Shown: piece after piece, positions 49,484-58,084 of the stretch
Numbering within the stretch: the stretch's first letter is position 1
Layout of the letters: each line of letters starts with the position of its first letter
NCBI GenBank assembly: GCA_016716715.1
Contig: JADJVE010000003.1
Coordinates: forward strand, 62,001 to 126,000
Reading direction: 5' to 3'
Length of the DNA: 64,000 bases
DNA from: Acidobacteriota bacterium
Lineage (GTDB): Bacteria; Acidobacteriota; Thermoanaerobaculia; UBA5066
The notes under the pieces: generated by a model
Told to the model about the DNA's origin: nothing
Seen by the model: the letters and a program-made list of their open reading frames with translations, nothing else
Database searches by the model: none
Translations under genes and position numbers: made by a program

Positions 49484-49815
49484 TTCGGGCTCGACGTGTC
49501 CGGGACCGGCGGCGCCGGCCGGAGGACGTCGCGTACGTCGCGGCCGACGATCACGAAGAACCGCTCGGTGTAGCTCGCGACGCTCCCGACGCGCGTGTCC
49601 TCGAAGATCTTCTCGACGCGGTGGAGCGGCACGAAGAGCGTCGTGACGCCCAGCTCGGCGTCGGCGCCCGGCCGCTGCTGGCGGGCCCATTCCTCGAAGA
49701 GGTCGAGCTCGAGGCCGCGGAGCGTCAGCCCCGCAGGCGAGAGCGCTTCGAGGAGTCCCCAGTACTTCTCCTTGGGCGCGACGAGATGGACGAGGACGAG
49801 CGTCCCGGCTTCCAC
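49480..49815 (-). CDS. Small soluble protein of unknown function
   Basis: A 111-residue protein (TLVLVHLVAPKEKYWGLLEA, TLFVPLHRVEKIFEDTRVG, ending in a proline-rich tail). The strand-helix pattern suggests a small beta-rich domain, perhaps Hfq/LSm- or RNA-binding-like, but I cannot support a family. It lies nine bases after the secreted protein gene on the same strand, and its end overlaps the vapC end by four bases. Confidence 0.6.
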   Translation of the reverse strand: MEAGTLVLVHLVAPKEKYWGLLEALSPAGLTLRGLELDLFEEWARQQRPGADAELGVTTLFVPLHRVEKIFEDTRVGSVASYTERFFVIVGRDVRDVLRPAPPVPDTSSPN

Positions 49816-49824
49816 GCGCCCGCC

Positions 49825-50610
49825 CTAGAAGATGACGTTCGAGACGAAGAAGCGGGAGGGCGTCACGCGGCCGGTCAGGAGGTTGTCCGCGTCGTTCGGG
49901 CTGAGGTCGAAGCGGGCCGCTGTCTCGCCGGTGGACGTCGTGAACGCGACCTCGGCCTTGTCGAGCGGTTTGCCCGCGGCGCGCGACTCCTTGAGGCCGC
50001 GCGCGCACGCCACGAGCGCGAGGAACACCTGCTGCTCGGTCTCGGTGGTGGCCGTCACCCGCACGCCGGAGGGAATCTGCGTGAGCTTGACCCCTTTCAC
50101 GCTGCTCCCGTCCATGGCGCGCATGAAAGCCTCTGTGATCTGAGGGTCCATCACGATCAGCGGCTGCTCGGGAGCCGCGCGGACGGCTTGCCGGGCTTCG
50201 GAGGCCATGGCCTTCCCGATGTCGCCCTCGCGGCGCTCCGCCCGCTCGGAGCCCATCTCCTTGCGGCCGTGCTGCTTGATGTACTCGGAGAGCGACGGCT
50301 TCTTCGCCTCGGGGTTCGGGAGCGAGGAGCGCTGTCCGGTCGGGTCGTCGAGAGGGTAGGCGTTGCCGAGGCCTTCCTTGTTCACCCTGTCGCTGCGCTC
50401 CTGGTCGAATTCGTCGAGCGCGATGGACTGCGGGCTCCCGAGCGGCGTCAGGAAGTTCAGGCGCTTGCCCTTGAGGACGGGCCTCTCCTGCGCCTCGATG
50501 CGCTTGCCGTCCTTCGTGTAGATGACGTAGGTCGCCGTGGCGGTTCCGGCCCAGCCGAGGGCCAGCGCCATGAGGAGGGCGGCGGCGCGGGCATTTCCGT
50601 AACGGGGCAT
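49825..50610 (-). CDS. Exported protein of unknown function
   Basis: A 261-residue protein with a signal peptide (AALLMALALGWAGTATA) followed by TYVIYTKDGKRIEAQERPVLKGKRLNFL, a short beta domain common at the start of uncharacterised exported proteins. A charged middle and a C-terminal domain follow (VKLTQIPSGVRVTATTE, QQVFLALVACARGLKE). No catalytic motif is seen. It is divergent from aroF. Confidence 0.65.
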   Translation of the reverse strand: MPRYGNARAAALLMALALGWAGTATATYVIYTKDGKRIEAQERPVLKGKRLNFLTPLGSPQSIALDEFDQERSDRVNKEGLGNAYPLDDPTGQRSSLPNPEAKKPSLSEYIKQHGRKEMGSERAERREGDIGKAMASEARQAVRAAPEQPLIVMDPQITEAFMRAMDGSSVKGVKLTQIPSGVRVTATTETEQQVFLALVACARGLKESRAAGKPLDKAEVAFTTSTGETAARFDLSPNDADNLLTGRVTPSRFFVSNVIF

Positions 50611-50687
50611 CGGGACCTCCGGGGCCGCGCGGGAATCGGGGAATCGCGGCGAGATGAAGTATAAACGCGGCCGAGGGAACGCCAGCC

Positions 50688-51701
50688 GTGCTCATCGTCA
50701 TGGACCGCACCGCCACCGGGATCGACGTCGAACGCGTGGTTGGCGCGGCCGAGAAGCTCGGGCTCAAGGCGCACCCCATTCCGGGGGCCCAGCGCACCGC
50801 CATCGGCATCACGGGGAACAAGGGCACCGTGGGGCCGGCGGCCTTCGAGAACCTCCCCGGCGTTCTCGAGGTCATTCGCGTCTCGCACCCCTACAAGCTC
50901 GTCTCACGCGAGTTCCACCCCGAGGACACGGTCGTCTCGATCGGCGGCGTGCCGGTCGGCGGGACGCGACTCGTCGTCATGGCGGGCCCGTGCGCGGTCG
51001 AGAGCCTCGAGCAGACGGTCACGATCGCGAAGGCCGTGAAGAACCTCGGCGCGCACCTCCTGCGGGGCGGCGCTTACAAGCCCCGCACGTCCCCGTACTC
51101 CTTCCAGGGACTGGGCGAGGAGGGGCTGAAGATCCTCGCCGCGGCGCGCGAGGCCACGGGCCTTCCCGTCGTGACCGAGGTCCTCGACACGGCCACCGTC
51201 GACCTCGTGGCGCGTTACGCGGACTGCCTCCAGATCGGCGCGCGCAACATGCAGAACTTCGAGCTCCTCAAGCTCGCGGGCCGCTCGGGCAAGCCCGTAC
51301 TCCTCAAGCGCGGGATGTCGGCGACCCTCGAGGAGTTCCTCCTCGCGGCCGAGTACGTCCTCGCCGAGGGCAACCCGAACGTCGTCCTGTGCGAGCGCGG
51401 CGTGAGGACGTTCAACGACTTCACGCGCAACACGCTCGACCTCGCGGTCGTCCCCGCGGTCGAGCGCCTCTCGCACCTCCCGATCCTCGTCGACCCGTCC
51501 CACGGCACCGGGCGCCGCGACAAGGTCCTGCCGATGTCGCTCGCGTCCGTGGCCGCCGGCGCCGACGGCGTCGCGATCGAGGTTCACCACCGGCCCGCCG
51601 AGGCGCTCTCGGACGGCCCGCAGGCCCTCACGCCGGAGCTCTTCGCGAACCTCATGGAGAAGCTGCGGCCTGTCGCCGCCGCCGTCGGGAGGACGCTGTG
51701 A
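50688..51701 (+). CDS. aroF: 3-deoxy-7-phosphoheptulonate synthase (type I-beta)
   Basis: A 337-residue enzyme. An N-terminal ferredoxin-like regulatory domain (residues 1-80) precedes the barrel with VMAGPCAVES, GGAYKPRTSPYSFQG, QIGARNMQNFELLK, LLKRGMSATLEEFLLAAEY, CERGVRTF and DPSHGTGRRD. This is the AroA-Ibeta form that makes DAHP from PEP and erythrose 4-phosphate, the first step of aromatic synthesis. carA follows with a four-base overlap, an unusual pairing. Confidence 0.96.
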   Translation: MLIVMDRTATGIDVERVVGAAEKLGLKAHPIPGAQRTAIGITGNKGTVGPAAFENLPGVLEVIRVSHPYKLVSREFHPEDTVVSIGGVPVGGTRLVVMAGPCAVESLEQTVTIAKAVKNLGAHLLRGGAYKPRTSPYSFQGLGEEGLKILAAAREATGLPVVTEVLDTATVDLVARYADCLQIGARNMQNFELLKLAGRSGKPVLLKRGMSATLEEFLLAAEYVLAEGNPNVVLCERGVRTFNDFTRNTLDLAVVPAVERLSHLPILVDPSHGTGRRDKVLPMSLASVAAGADGVAIEVHHRPAEALSDGPQALTPELFANLMEKLRPVAAAVGRTL

Positions 51702-52807
51702 GCGCCCGCGCCATTCTTCTTCTCGAGGACGGCCGCCGCTGGGAGGGCCGCGCCGTCGGGGCGGGAGGGACCTCCTTCGGCGAGGTCGTCTTCAACACCG
51801 GAATGGCGGGCTACCAGGAAACGCTCACGGACCCGTCCTACCGCGGCCAGATCGTCGTCATGACGGCGTCGCACATCGGCAACTACGGTCTCAACGACGA
51901 GGACGTCGAGTCGGACCGGATCCAGGTGGCGGGATTCGCGGCGCGGAACTTCCCGGATCGCTTTTCGAACGCGCGCGGCAAGGAGACCGTCGCCGAGGCG
52001 CTCGCGAAGGCCGGCGTCCCGGGGATCGACGGCCTCGACACGCGGGCGCTCGTCATGCACCTCCGGAGCGCGGGCGCGATGCGCGGCACGATCTCTTCCG
52101 AGGTCGCCTCGGACGCCGACGCCGCGGCGCTCCTCGAGAAGGTCAAGGCCCAGCCCGCGATGGCGGGCGCGGCCCTCGCGCTCACCGTGTCGACGCCGAA
52201 GGCGTACGACTTCCCGATGCCGCCCGGCGCCGCCGTCAAGGGGCGCATCGCGGCGATCGACTACGGGATCAAGACGAACATCCTCCGGATGCTCGCGGCC
52301 CGCGGCCTCAAGTCCACGGTGTTTCCCGCCACGACGAGTGCGAAGGAGATCCTCGCGCAGGGGTTCGACGGCGTCTTCCTCTCGAACGGGCCGGGCGACC
52401 CGGACGCGCTGCCGGGGCCGGTCGCGAACGTCAAGGAGTTCGTCGCTTCGGGCCGGCCTGTCTTCGGAATCTGCCTCGGCCAGCAGCTCCTCGGCCTCGC
52501 CGTCGGCGGGACGACGTTCAAGCTCAAGTTCGGCCACCGTGGCGCGAACCACCCGGTGAAGAACCTCCAGACGGGGCACGTCGCGATCACCTCGCAGAAC
52601 CACGGGTTCTCGGTCGACGCCGACTCGCTCCCGAAGAACGCCGAGCTCACGCACGTGAACCTCAACGACGGCACGTGCGAGGGCTTCCGGCTCACGGACA
52701 AGCCCGTCTTCGCGGTCCAGTACCACCCGGAGTCCGCTCCCGGCCCGCACGACTCGGACGCCCTCTTCGACGAGTTCGTCAGCCTCGTCGCGCACGCCGC
52801 GCGCTGA
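51698..52807 (+). CDS. carA: Carbamoyl-phosphate synthase small subunit
   Basis: A 369-residue glutamine amidotransferase subunit. The N-terminal domain has FGEVVFNTGMAGYQETLTDPSY. The class I amidotransferase domain has the nucleophile in FGICLGQQLLGLA, GHRGANHPVKNL and the His/Glu pair in VQYHPESAPGPHD. It supplies ammonia from glutamine to CarB for arginine and pyrimidine synthesis. carB is not in the window. Its carbamoyl phosphate could also feed HypF. Confidence 0.96.
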   Translation: MSARAILLLEDGRRWEGRAVGAGGTSFGEVVFNTGMAGYQETLTDPSYRGQIVVMTASHIGNYGLNDEDVESDRIQVAGFAARNFPDRFSNARGKETVAEALAKAGVPGIDGLDTRALVMHLRSAGAMRGTISSEVASDADAAALLEKVKAQPAMAGAALALTVSTPKAYDFPMPPGAAVKGRIAAIDYGIKTNILRMLAARGLKSTVFPATTSAKEILAQGFDGVFLSNGPGDPDALPGPVANVKEFVASGRPVFGICLGQQLLGLAVGGTTFKLKFGHRGANHPVKNLQTGHVAITSQNHGFSVDADSLPKNAELTHVNLNDGTCEGFRLTDKPVFAVQYHPESAPGPHDSDALFDEFVSLVAHAAR

Positions 52808-52825
52808 CGGGGCCGCTCCCGTCTC

Positions 52826-53362
52826 CTATTCCGTCGCCCAGTGGTTCTTTCTGTAGAAGAAGCCGTTCTTCGGCGTGGTCGTGAAGCCGTCGGAGAGGAA
52901 GCGAATGGAGATGGCGACCGGCTGGTCGGGGACCCCCGTGACGTCCGGCACCGCGCCGTAGAAGTAGGTGTCTGTGCGCTCCTGAATCGAGAGGAGCAGA
53001 TAGCCGTACGGCGGAAAGAAGGTGCCCTTGATGCGAACCTCGGCATTCGAAGCGCCCTTGAAGCACCCGGTCAGGAGGATGAGCTGCCCGGGCTGGATCC
53101 GGAAGTTCGCGGCGGCGCCCTCGACGTTGAAGAGCGTCCGGTCGCACGGCCTGTCGACTCCCGCCGTGTGCGCGGCCGCGCCGAGCTTCTGCTGCTGCGT
53201 GAGCGGCTTGGCGATCGCCTGCGTCTTCAGCCGCGCGAGTGCCGAACGGGCGGCGGCGTTCGCCGCGTCGAAGTCGGCCCTGAGCGTGGCTGCGGTCGGC
53301 GTCTGGGCTGCGAGGGGAGCGGCGATAAGAAGGGAGAGAGCGATCGCGGAATAAAGGCGCAT
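52826..53362 (-). CDS. Secreted protein, paralogue A
   Basis: A 178-residue exported protein; signal peptide ALSLLIAAPLAAQT, start ATG 53362 with GGAGG upstream. The mature part has a helical N-terminus (LRADFDAANAAARSALARLK) and a beta domain with CDRTLFNVEGAAANFRIQPG and LLTGCFKGASNAEVRIKG. The two cysteines may pair. It shares this whole region with the next gene, so the two are tandem duplicates. Function unknown. Confidence 0.7.
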   Translation of the reverse strand: MRLYSAIALSLLIAAPLAAQTPTAATLRADFDAANAAARSALARLKTQAIAKPLTQQQKLGAAAHTAGVDRPCDRTLFNVEGAAANFRIQPGQLILLTGCFKGASNAEVRIKGTFFPPYGYLLLSIQERTDTYFYGAVPDVTGVPDQPVAISIRFLSDGFTTTPKNGFFYRKNHWATE

Positions 53363-53418
53363 GAGAGGCCTCCTTGCGAGGGAAGACGCGCGCGGCGAAC
53401 TCAGGTAATAGGGGCGCC

Positions 53419-54345
53419 TCAAAAGGGCGGCGGGCCGGCTGGACCTTCGATACGAACCCGGTATGCACCGTAGGTGCAGTTTTTCGGAGCGGTGACGAGG
53501 ACTGTGCTTCCGTCGTCAGACGGCCTCACGCTGGTGGGCGAGACATAGTTGCTGTGGCCCAGAGAGTCGGTAACCACGGATATCCACCAGAACTTGGTCA
53601 GACCGTAGCCGCTCGCCCGGGCCTTTGAAGACCAAGAGTGCACCGCGGGGCCGCTTGGGGCCTCACAAGGGACCACCGGACCCGATCCCCCAAATGGCAT
53701 GGCGCCGTCCACCCGCAGGCCGTGGCAGACCCGATCGTCCACAAGGACGTCCCACGTCTGCCTCTTCGCGTAGAAGGACCCACTCCGCGGAGACGTCTTG
53801 AAGCCGTCCGAAAAGAAGCGAACGCAGACGGAGACCGGCTGATCGGGCACGCCGGCGATGTCGGGCACCTTCCCATAGAAATACCCGTCGCCCCGGTCCT
53901 GAACCTCGAGGAGAAGGGCGCCGTTGGGGAACGAGCCCCCCTCGATCCGAACCTCGGCGTTCGAGGAGCCTTTGAAGCAGCCGTTCAGGAGGATGAGCTG
54001 GCCGGGCTGGATCGTGAAGTTCGCCGCGGCGCCCTCGAGGTTGAAGAGAGTCCGGTCGCAGGGCTTGTCGACGCCCGCCTGGTGCGCGGCGAGCGCGAGC
54101 TTCTGTTCCTGCGTGGGCGGCCTCGGGACCGGCTGCGCCTTCAGGCGCGAGAGCGCCGCCCGCGCGGCCGCGTTTGCGGCCTCGAAATCGGACTTCAGTT
54201 TCCGTGCGAGCGGCGTCATCGGCGCCTCGGGCGACTCCCCGGTCTTGAATGTCGGGCTTTTCGGCAGAGTCCTCGCCGGCGGCGCCTGGGCGTGGAGGAG
54301 CGGTGCGGCGACGAGCAGGGCTGTGAGGGCGAGCGTGTGGCGCAT
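53419..54345 (-). CDS. Secreted protein, paralogue B with C-terminal extension
   Basis: A 308-residue exported protein; signal peptide LALTALLVAAPLLHAQ, ATG 54345 with AGGAGA. Residues about 50-200 repeat paralogue A (CDRTLFNLEGAAANFTIQPG, LLNGCFKGSSNAEVRIEG). The extra 110 residues (DDRVCHGLRVDGAMPFGGSG to the end) look like a beta-rich fibronectin-like domain. It is followed 56 bases later by paralogue A on the same strand. Function unknown. Confidence 0.7.
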   Translation of the reverse strand: MRHTLALTALLVAAPLLHAQAPPARTLPKSPTFKTGESPEAPMTPLARKLKSDFEAANAAARAALSRLKAQPVPRPPTQEQKLALAAHQAGVDKPCDRTLFNLEGAAANFTIQPGQLILLNGCFKGSSNAEVRIEGGSFPNGALLLEVQDRGDGYFYGKVPDIAGVPDQPVSVCVRFFSDGFKTSPRSGSFYAKRQTWDVLVDDRVCHGLRVDGAMPFGGSGPVVPCEAPSGPAVHSWSSKARASGYGLTKFWWISVVTDSLGHSNYVSPTSVRPSDDGSTVLVTAPKNCTYGAYRVRIEGPAGPPPF

Positions 54346-54477
54346 GGGACATCTCCTCAAGGGAGGAGACGTGCACTGCGTCTCTTCGGCATAGATCGTC
54401 TATGCCGCGTGGCGCGCGGGGCCGTCTTTCGTGCATCGGCTGATACCATTTCTCAACAGCACATCAGGAGGCACCCC

Positions 54478-55335
54478 ATGAGCGCTTTCGCGCGGACATC
54501 CCTTGCACTCTTCGCGGCCTTCGGCCTCCTCGCCGCCCCGGCCGCGCGCGCGGCCGACGGCAAGGCCGAAGGGACCATCACGGTGAACGGCAAGGCGACG
54601 AAGGTGTCCTTCGCCTACGCGCGCGCCGTCCCCGGTTTCTTCGACAAGACGAAGGAGGACGTCGAGGTCATCCTGACCGACGTCCCGCTGGAAGCCAAGG
54701 CGCTCGAGGACCAGTTCGAGCGCATGAACATGGCCGACGCCGGCAAGCTCCACGCGTTCGAGATCAGGCTCGATGCCGACGGCAAGCCGATCTCCACGGC
54801 TTTCCGGGACAAGGGCTTCAAGAAGGCGAGCCCGAGCGGGCTTTCTTCCGCCGACGTCTTCACGAAGAAGGTCTTCGACGGCAAGACGGTCGAAGGAAGC
54901 TACAAGAGCGCGAAGGAGAGCGAGTTCTTCGGAGAAACGTACAGCTTCGACGTCTCGTTCAAGGCCGACATTACGCACGCACCGAAGGTCGTGCCGCCGA
55001 CCGCTGCCGAGACCGCCGCCGCGCGGAAGTCCCCGCAGGCCGCGGTCTACGCGGACTTCCTGAGGGCCATCCAGAAGGAGGACCTCCCGGCTCTCAAGAA
55101 GCTCTTCACGAAGGAGCAGGCCAAGAATCTCGACGACCCGGAGGCGAAGAAGATGGTCGGGATGGTGAAGTTGATGTCCCCGACCGAAATCAAGGTCCTC
55201 AAGGTCGTCGAAACGGGCGACAAAGCCGACCTCACCGTCACGGGCAAACAGGACGGAAGCGTCGCGAACGGCGTCGTCCACATGGTCAAGGAAGGCGGCG
55301 CCTGGAAGGTCCAGCGGGAAGAGTGGAAGAACTAG
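54478..55335 (+). CDS. Exported protein of unknown function, two domains
   Basis: A 285-residue protein with a signal peptide (LALFAAFGLLAAPAARAAD). The first domain (GTITVNGKATKVSFAYARAV, DVEVILTDVPL) is beta-rich; the second (YADFLRAIQKEDLPALKKLF to the end, with GGAWKVQREEW) resembles the NTF2-like fold of lumazine/DUF4878-type exported proteins. ATG 54478 has AGGAGG upstream. The LolC/E-like gene follows 16 bases later, so co-expression is likely. Confidence 0.7.
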   Translation: MSAFARTSLALFAAFGLLAAPAARAADGKAEGTITVNGKATKVSFAYARAVPGFFDKTKEDVEVILTDVPLEAKALEDQFERMNMADAGKLHAFEIRLDADGKPISTAFRDKGFKKASPSGLSSADVFTKKVFDGKTVEGSYKSAKESEFFGETYSFDVSFKADITHAPKVVPPTAAETAAARKSPQAAVYADFLRAIQKEDLPALKKLFTKEQAKNLDDPEAKKMVGMVKLMSPTEIKVLKVVETGDKADLTVTGKQDGSVANGVVHMVKEGGAWKVQREEWKN

Positions 55336-55351
55336 ACCGTAAACTCCACTT

Positions 55352-56584
55352 GTGAATGTCCCCGCCTTCCTCGCGAAACGCTTCCTCGCGGGCTCGAGGC
55401 GGGGGCTGCCGAAGACGGTCTCGGTCCTCGCGCTCTGCGGCGTGGCGCTCGGGGCGGCGTCTCTCGTCGTGGCGATGGGCCTCATGTCCGGTTACCGGCA
55501 CGACCTCGCCGAGCGCATTGCGGGCACGAGCGCCGAGATCATCGTGATGCCCGACGCGGCCACGGCCCCCGATGAGGCCCGAAGAGCCCTCGAGGCCCTC
55601 CCGAACGTCTCCGCGGTCGCCCGCACGGGCTTCGCGCCCGCGCTCGTCCTGTCGGCCGCCGCGCCGCAGGGCGCCGACGCCCTCGTCAAGGCTCTCGACC
55701 TCCCGGCCGGGCTCGCGACGACGCGCCTCCTCGGACGTGTCCCGGGGGTGGAGGCCGCGTTCGCCTCGCTCCGGGCCAGGGGGGAGACCCCCGTCCTCCT
55801 CGGGTCGGGCCTCGCGCGGCGGCTCGGCGTCACGGTCGGCTCGCGCGTCGTCCTCGAGACCGCGTCCCCGGCGCTCTCGGCGGGCGTCGCTTCGCCGGCG
55901 CGGACCGCGCTGACCGTCGCGGCCGTCGTGGAAACGGGATTCTCCGAGGTCGACGACTCGTGGTCCGTTCTCGCGCTGAGAGACTTCGACCGCATCGCCC
56001 CCCCGGACGCGCGCGTGGGCGTCCTCGAGGTGAAGCTCGAGAGCGCCTCCGGGTCCACGGAGACCGTCGCCTCGGCGCGGGCGCTCCTCGGCCCGGGCGC
56101 GACGGTGCTCGACTGGAAGGTCCTGAACCGCGACCTCTTCCAGGCTCTCGCCGTCCAGCAGACGCTGCTCTTCGTCGTCCTGACCCTGATCGTCGCGGTC
56201 GCGGCCGGGACCGTCGTGTCGTCGCTCGTGGTCCTCCTCGCGGAGAAAACGCGCGACGTCGGCGTGCTCGCGGCGCTCGGCGCGCCCCCTCGCGTCATCG
56301 CGCGGACGTTCCGGCTTTCCGGCCTCATCCTCGGCGGCGGAGGCCTCGTGCTCGGAGTCCTTTTCGGCCTCCTCGTCTGCGCGTTCCTCACCACGTTCCA
56401 CGTCGTACGCTTCCCGCCCGAGATCGCGAAGGTGTACTACCTCGCGTGGATGCCGTTCCGTCCCGAGCCGCTGCACGTCGCCGCCATCCTCGGCGTCGGG
56501 CTCCTTCTTGTCCTCGCCGCGTCCGCGCTCCCGGCGCGGCGTGCGGCGCGTCTGAACCCGTCGGATGCGCTCCGGTACGAGTGA
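55352..56584 (+). CDS. LolC/LolE-like lipoprotein-releasing ABC permease
   Basis: A 410-residue MacB/FtsX-type permease: an N-terminal helix with FLAKRFLAGSRRGLPKTVSVLALCGVALGAAS, a large periplasmic domain, then three helices with LIVAVAAGTVVSSLVVLLAEKTRDVGVLAALGA and a C-terminal ARRAARLNPSDALRYE. The N-terminal and post-loop motifs match LolC/E, which extract outer-membrane-bound lipoproteins. The ATPase LolD is not adjacent in the window. The start is GTG 55352. Confidence 0.87.
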   Translation: MNVPAFLAKRFLAGSRRGLPKTVSVLALCGVALGAASLVVAMGLMSGYRHDLAERIAGTSAEIIVMPDAATAPDEARRALEALPNVSAVARTGFAPALVLSAAAPQGADALVKALDLPAGLATTRLLGRVPGVEAAFASLRARGETPVLLGSGLARRLGVTVGSRVVLETASPALSAGVASPARTALTVAAVVETGFSEVDDSWSVLALRDFDRIAPPDARVGVLEVKLESASGSTETVASARALLGPGATVLDWKVLNRDLFQALAVQQTLLFVVLTLIVAVAAGTVVSSLVVLLAEKTRDVGVLAALGAPPRVIARTFRLSGLILGGGGLVLGVLFGLLVCAFLTTFHVVRFPPEIAKVYYLAWMPFRPEPLHVAAILGVGLLLVLAASALPARRAARLNPSDALRYE

Positions 56585-56641
56585 GGCGGCGCGCCGCGGC
56601 GAGCGTGATCGCGCCGTTTCTCCGGGCGTACACTTCGTGAA

Positions 56642-58084
56642 ATGAAACCCGCTGCGGGACCGGTGGTCCTTGCCGCCGACCACGGCGGTTTTGCGCTGAA
56701 GGAAGCGATCAAGCGGCACCTCAACGCGCAGGGCAGGGACGTCCTCGACGTCGGGACGAGCTCGACGGAGCCGTGCGATTACCCCGTCTTTGCGCGCGCC
56801 GCCGGCGAGGCCGTCGCCTCGGGACGGGCGTGGCGGGGGGTCGTCGTCGACGGCGCCGGCATCGGGTCCTCCATGGTCGCCAACAAGATCCCGGGAGTCC
56901 GCGCGGCCATGGCCTTCGACCTCGCAACCGCGCGGAACGCGCGGGAGCACAACGACGCAAACGTCCTGACGCTCGGCGCCGGGTACCTCGCCGAGGAGCT
57001 CGCGCTCGGAATCGTCGACGTCTTCCTGTCCACCGATTGCACCGTGGAGCGCCACCAGCGCCGAGTCGCTATGATCGACGCCATCGACAAGAGCCGGGGG
57101 AACGCGCCGGAGGACCCGCGCCGTCCGCCGGGCTCGAGGAGTTCGCCGTCCATGGCCTCACCCGACCTCGAATCGCTCATCGGCCGGATCACGCAGATCC
57201 TCGCCTCGAATCCGTCGCTCCTCGTCCCGCCGACGTGCGCGGGGCCGGCGGCCGGAGGCGAGGCCTGTACCGGCTGCCCAATCGGGGGCCACTGCGCGAC
57301 GCGCTGCGCCGATACGGTTCGTTCGATGATCGCGTGCGTGGGGCCCGGGTGCCGCGTGTCGGGCGCGCCCGGAGGCGGCGAGGTGCCCAGGGACCTCGCC
57401 GGGTTCATCGACCACACGCTTCTCCGCGCCGACGCCACCTACTCGGACATCGACAAGCTGTGCGACGAGGCCGCCCAGTTCGGCTTCGCGTCGGTCTGCG
57501 TCAACCCGATCTTCGTCAGGCGTTGCGCCGTCCGGCTCGCCGGCAAGTCCCCCGTCGTCTGCTCGGTGGTGGGCTTTCCGCTGGGGGCAACGTCCCGGGA
57601 GACCAAGGCTCTCGAGGCTCGGCGGGCCGTCCGGGACGGGGCGAGCGAAATCGACATGGTGATCGCGGTCGGGGCGCTCAAGTCGGGCGACCTGAAGTAC
57701 GTGGAGGACGACATCCGGGCCGTGGCCGAGACCGCCCACGACGGAGGCGCGATCCTCAAGGTGATCCTGGAAACGTCGCTCCTGACCGACGACGAGAAAG
57801 TCGCCGGCTGCGTGGCGGCCCGCAAGGCCCGGGCGGACTTCGTGAAGACGTCGACGGGGTTCTCCACGGGCGGCGCCACGGCTCACGACGTGGAGCTCAT
57901 GGCCCGAGCCGTCGACCGCAAGCTCGGCGTGAAGGCGTCGGGAGGGATCCGGTCGGCCGAGGACGCCGAGAAGCTCATCGCCGCCGGCGCCACGCGGATC
58001 GGAGCCTCCGTCGGCGTGAAGATCGTCCAGGAAGCTCGGGGGATCGCCGTCGACTCTCGCAAGGAAGCGAAAGGGTCGTATTGA
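56642..58084 (+). CDS. deoC: RpiB-like isomerase fused to deoxyribose-phosphate aldolase (DeoC)
   Basis: A 480-residue fusion. Residues 1-150 match RpiB (AADHGGFALKE, GAGIGSSMVANK, REHNDANVL), but the usual catalytic Cys is Asp70. Residues about 174-188 (DLESLIGRITQILAS) form an amphipathic helix like microcompartment encapsulation peptides. A cysteine-rich stretch follows (Cys199, 209, 212, 218, 222, 232, 237). Residues 250-475 are DeoC with the Schiff-base pair in ILKVILET (Lys373) and FVKTSTGF (Lys402). It would cleave deoxyribose 5-phosphate to acetaldehyde and glyceraldehyde 3-phosphate. A ribosome-site-like GAGGAG precedes in-frame ATG 57152, so a separate DeoC product is possible. Confidence 0.9.
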   Translation: MKPAAGPVVLAADHGGFALKEAIKRHLNAQGRDVLDVGTSSTEPCDYPVFARAAGEAVASGRAWRGVVVDGAGIGSSMVANKIPGVRAAMAFDLATARNAREHNDANVLTLGAGYLAEELALGIVDVFLSTDCTVERHQRRVAMIDAIDKSRGNAPEDPRRPPGSRSSPSMASPDLESLIGRITQILASNPSLLVPPTCAGPAAGGEACTGCPIGGHCATRCADTVRSMIACVGPGCRVSGAPGGGEVPRDLAGFIDHTLLRADATYSDIDKLCDEAAQFGFASVCVNPIFVRRCAVRLAGKSPVVCSVVGFPLGATSRETKALEARRAVRDGASEIDMVIAVGALKSGDLKYVEDDIRAVAETAHDGGAILKVILETSLLTDDEKVAGCVAARKARADFVKTSTGFSTGGATAHDVELMARAVDRKLGVKASGGIRSAEDAEKLIAAGATRIGASVGVKIVQEARGIAVDSRKEAKGSY

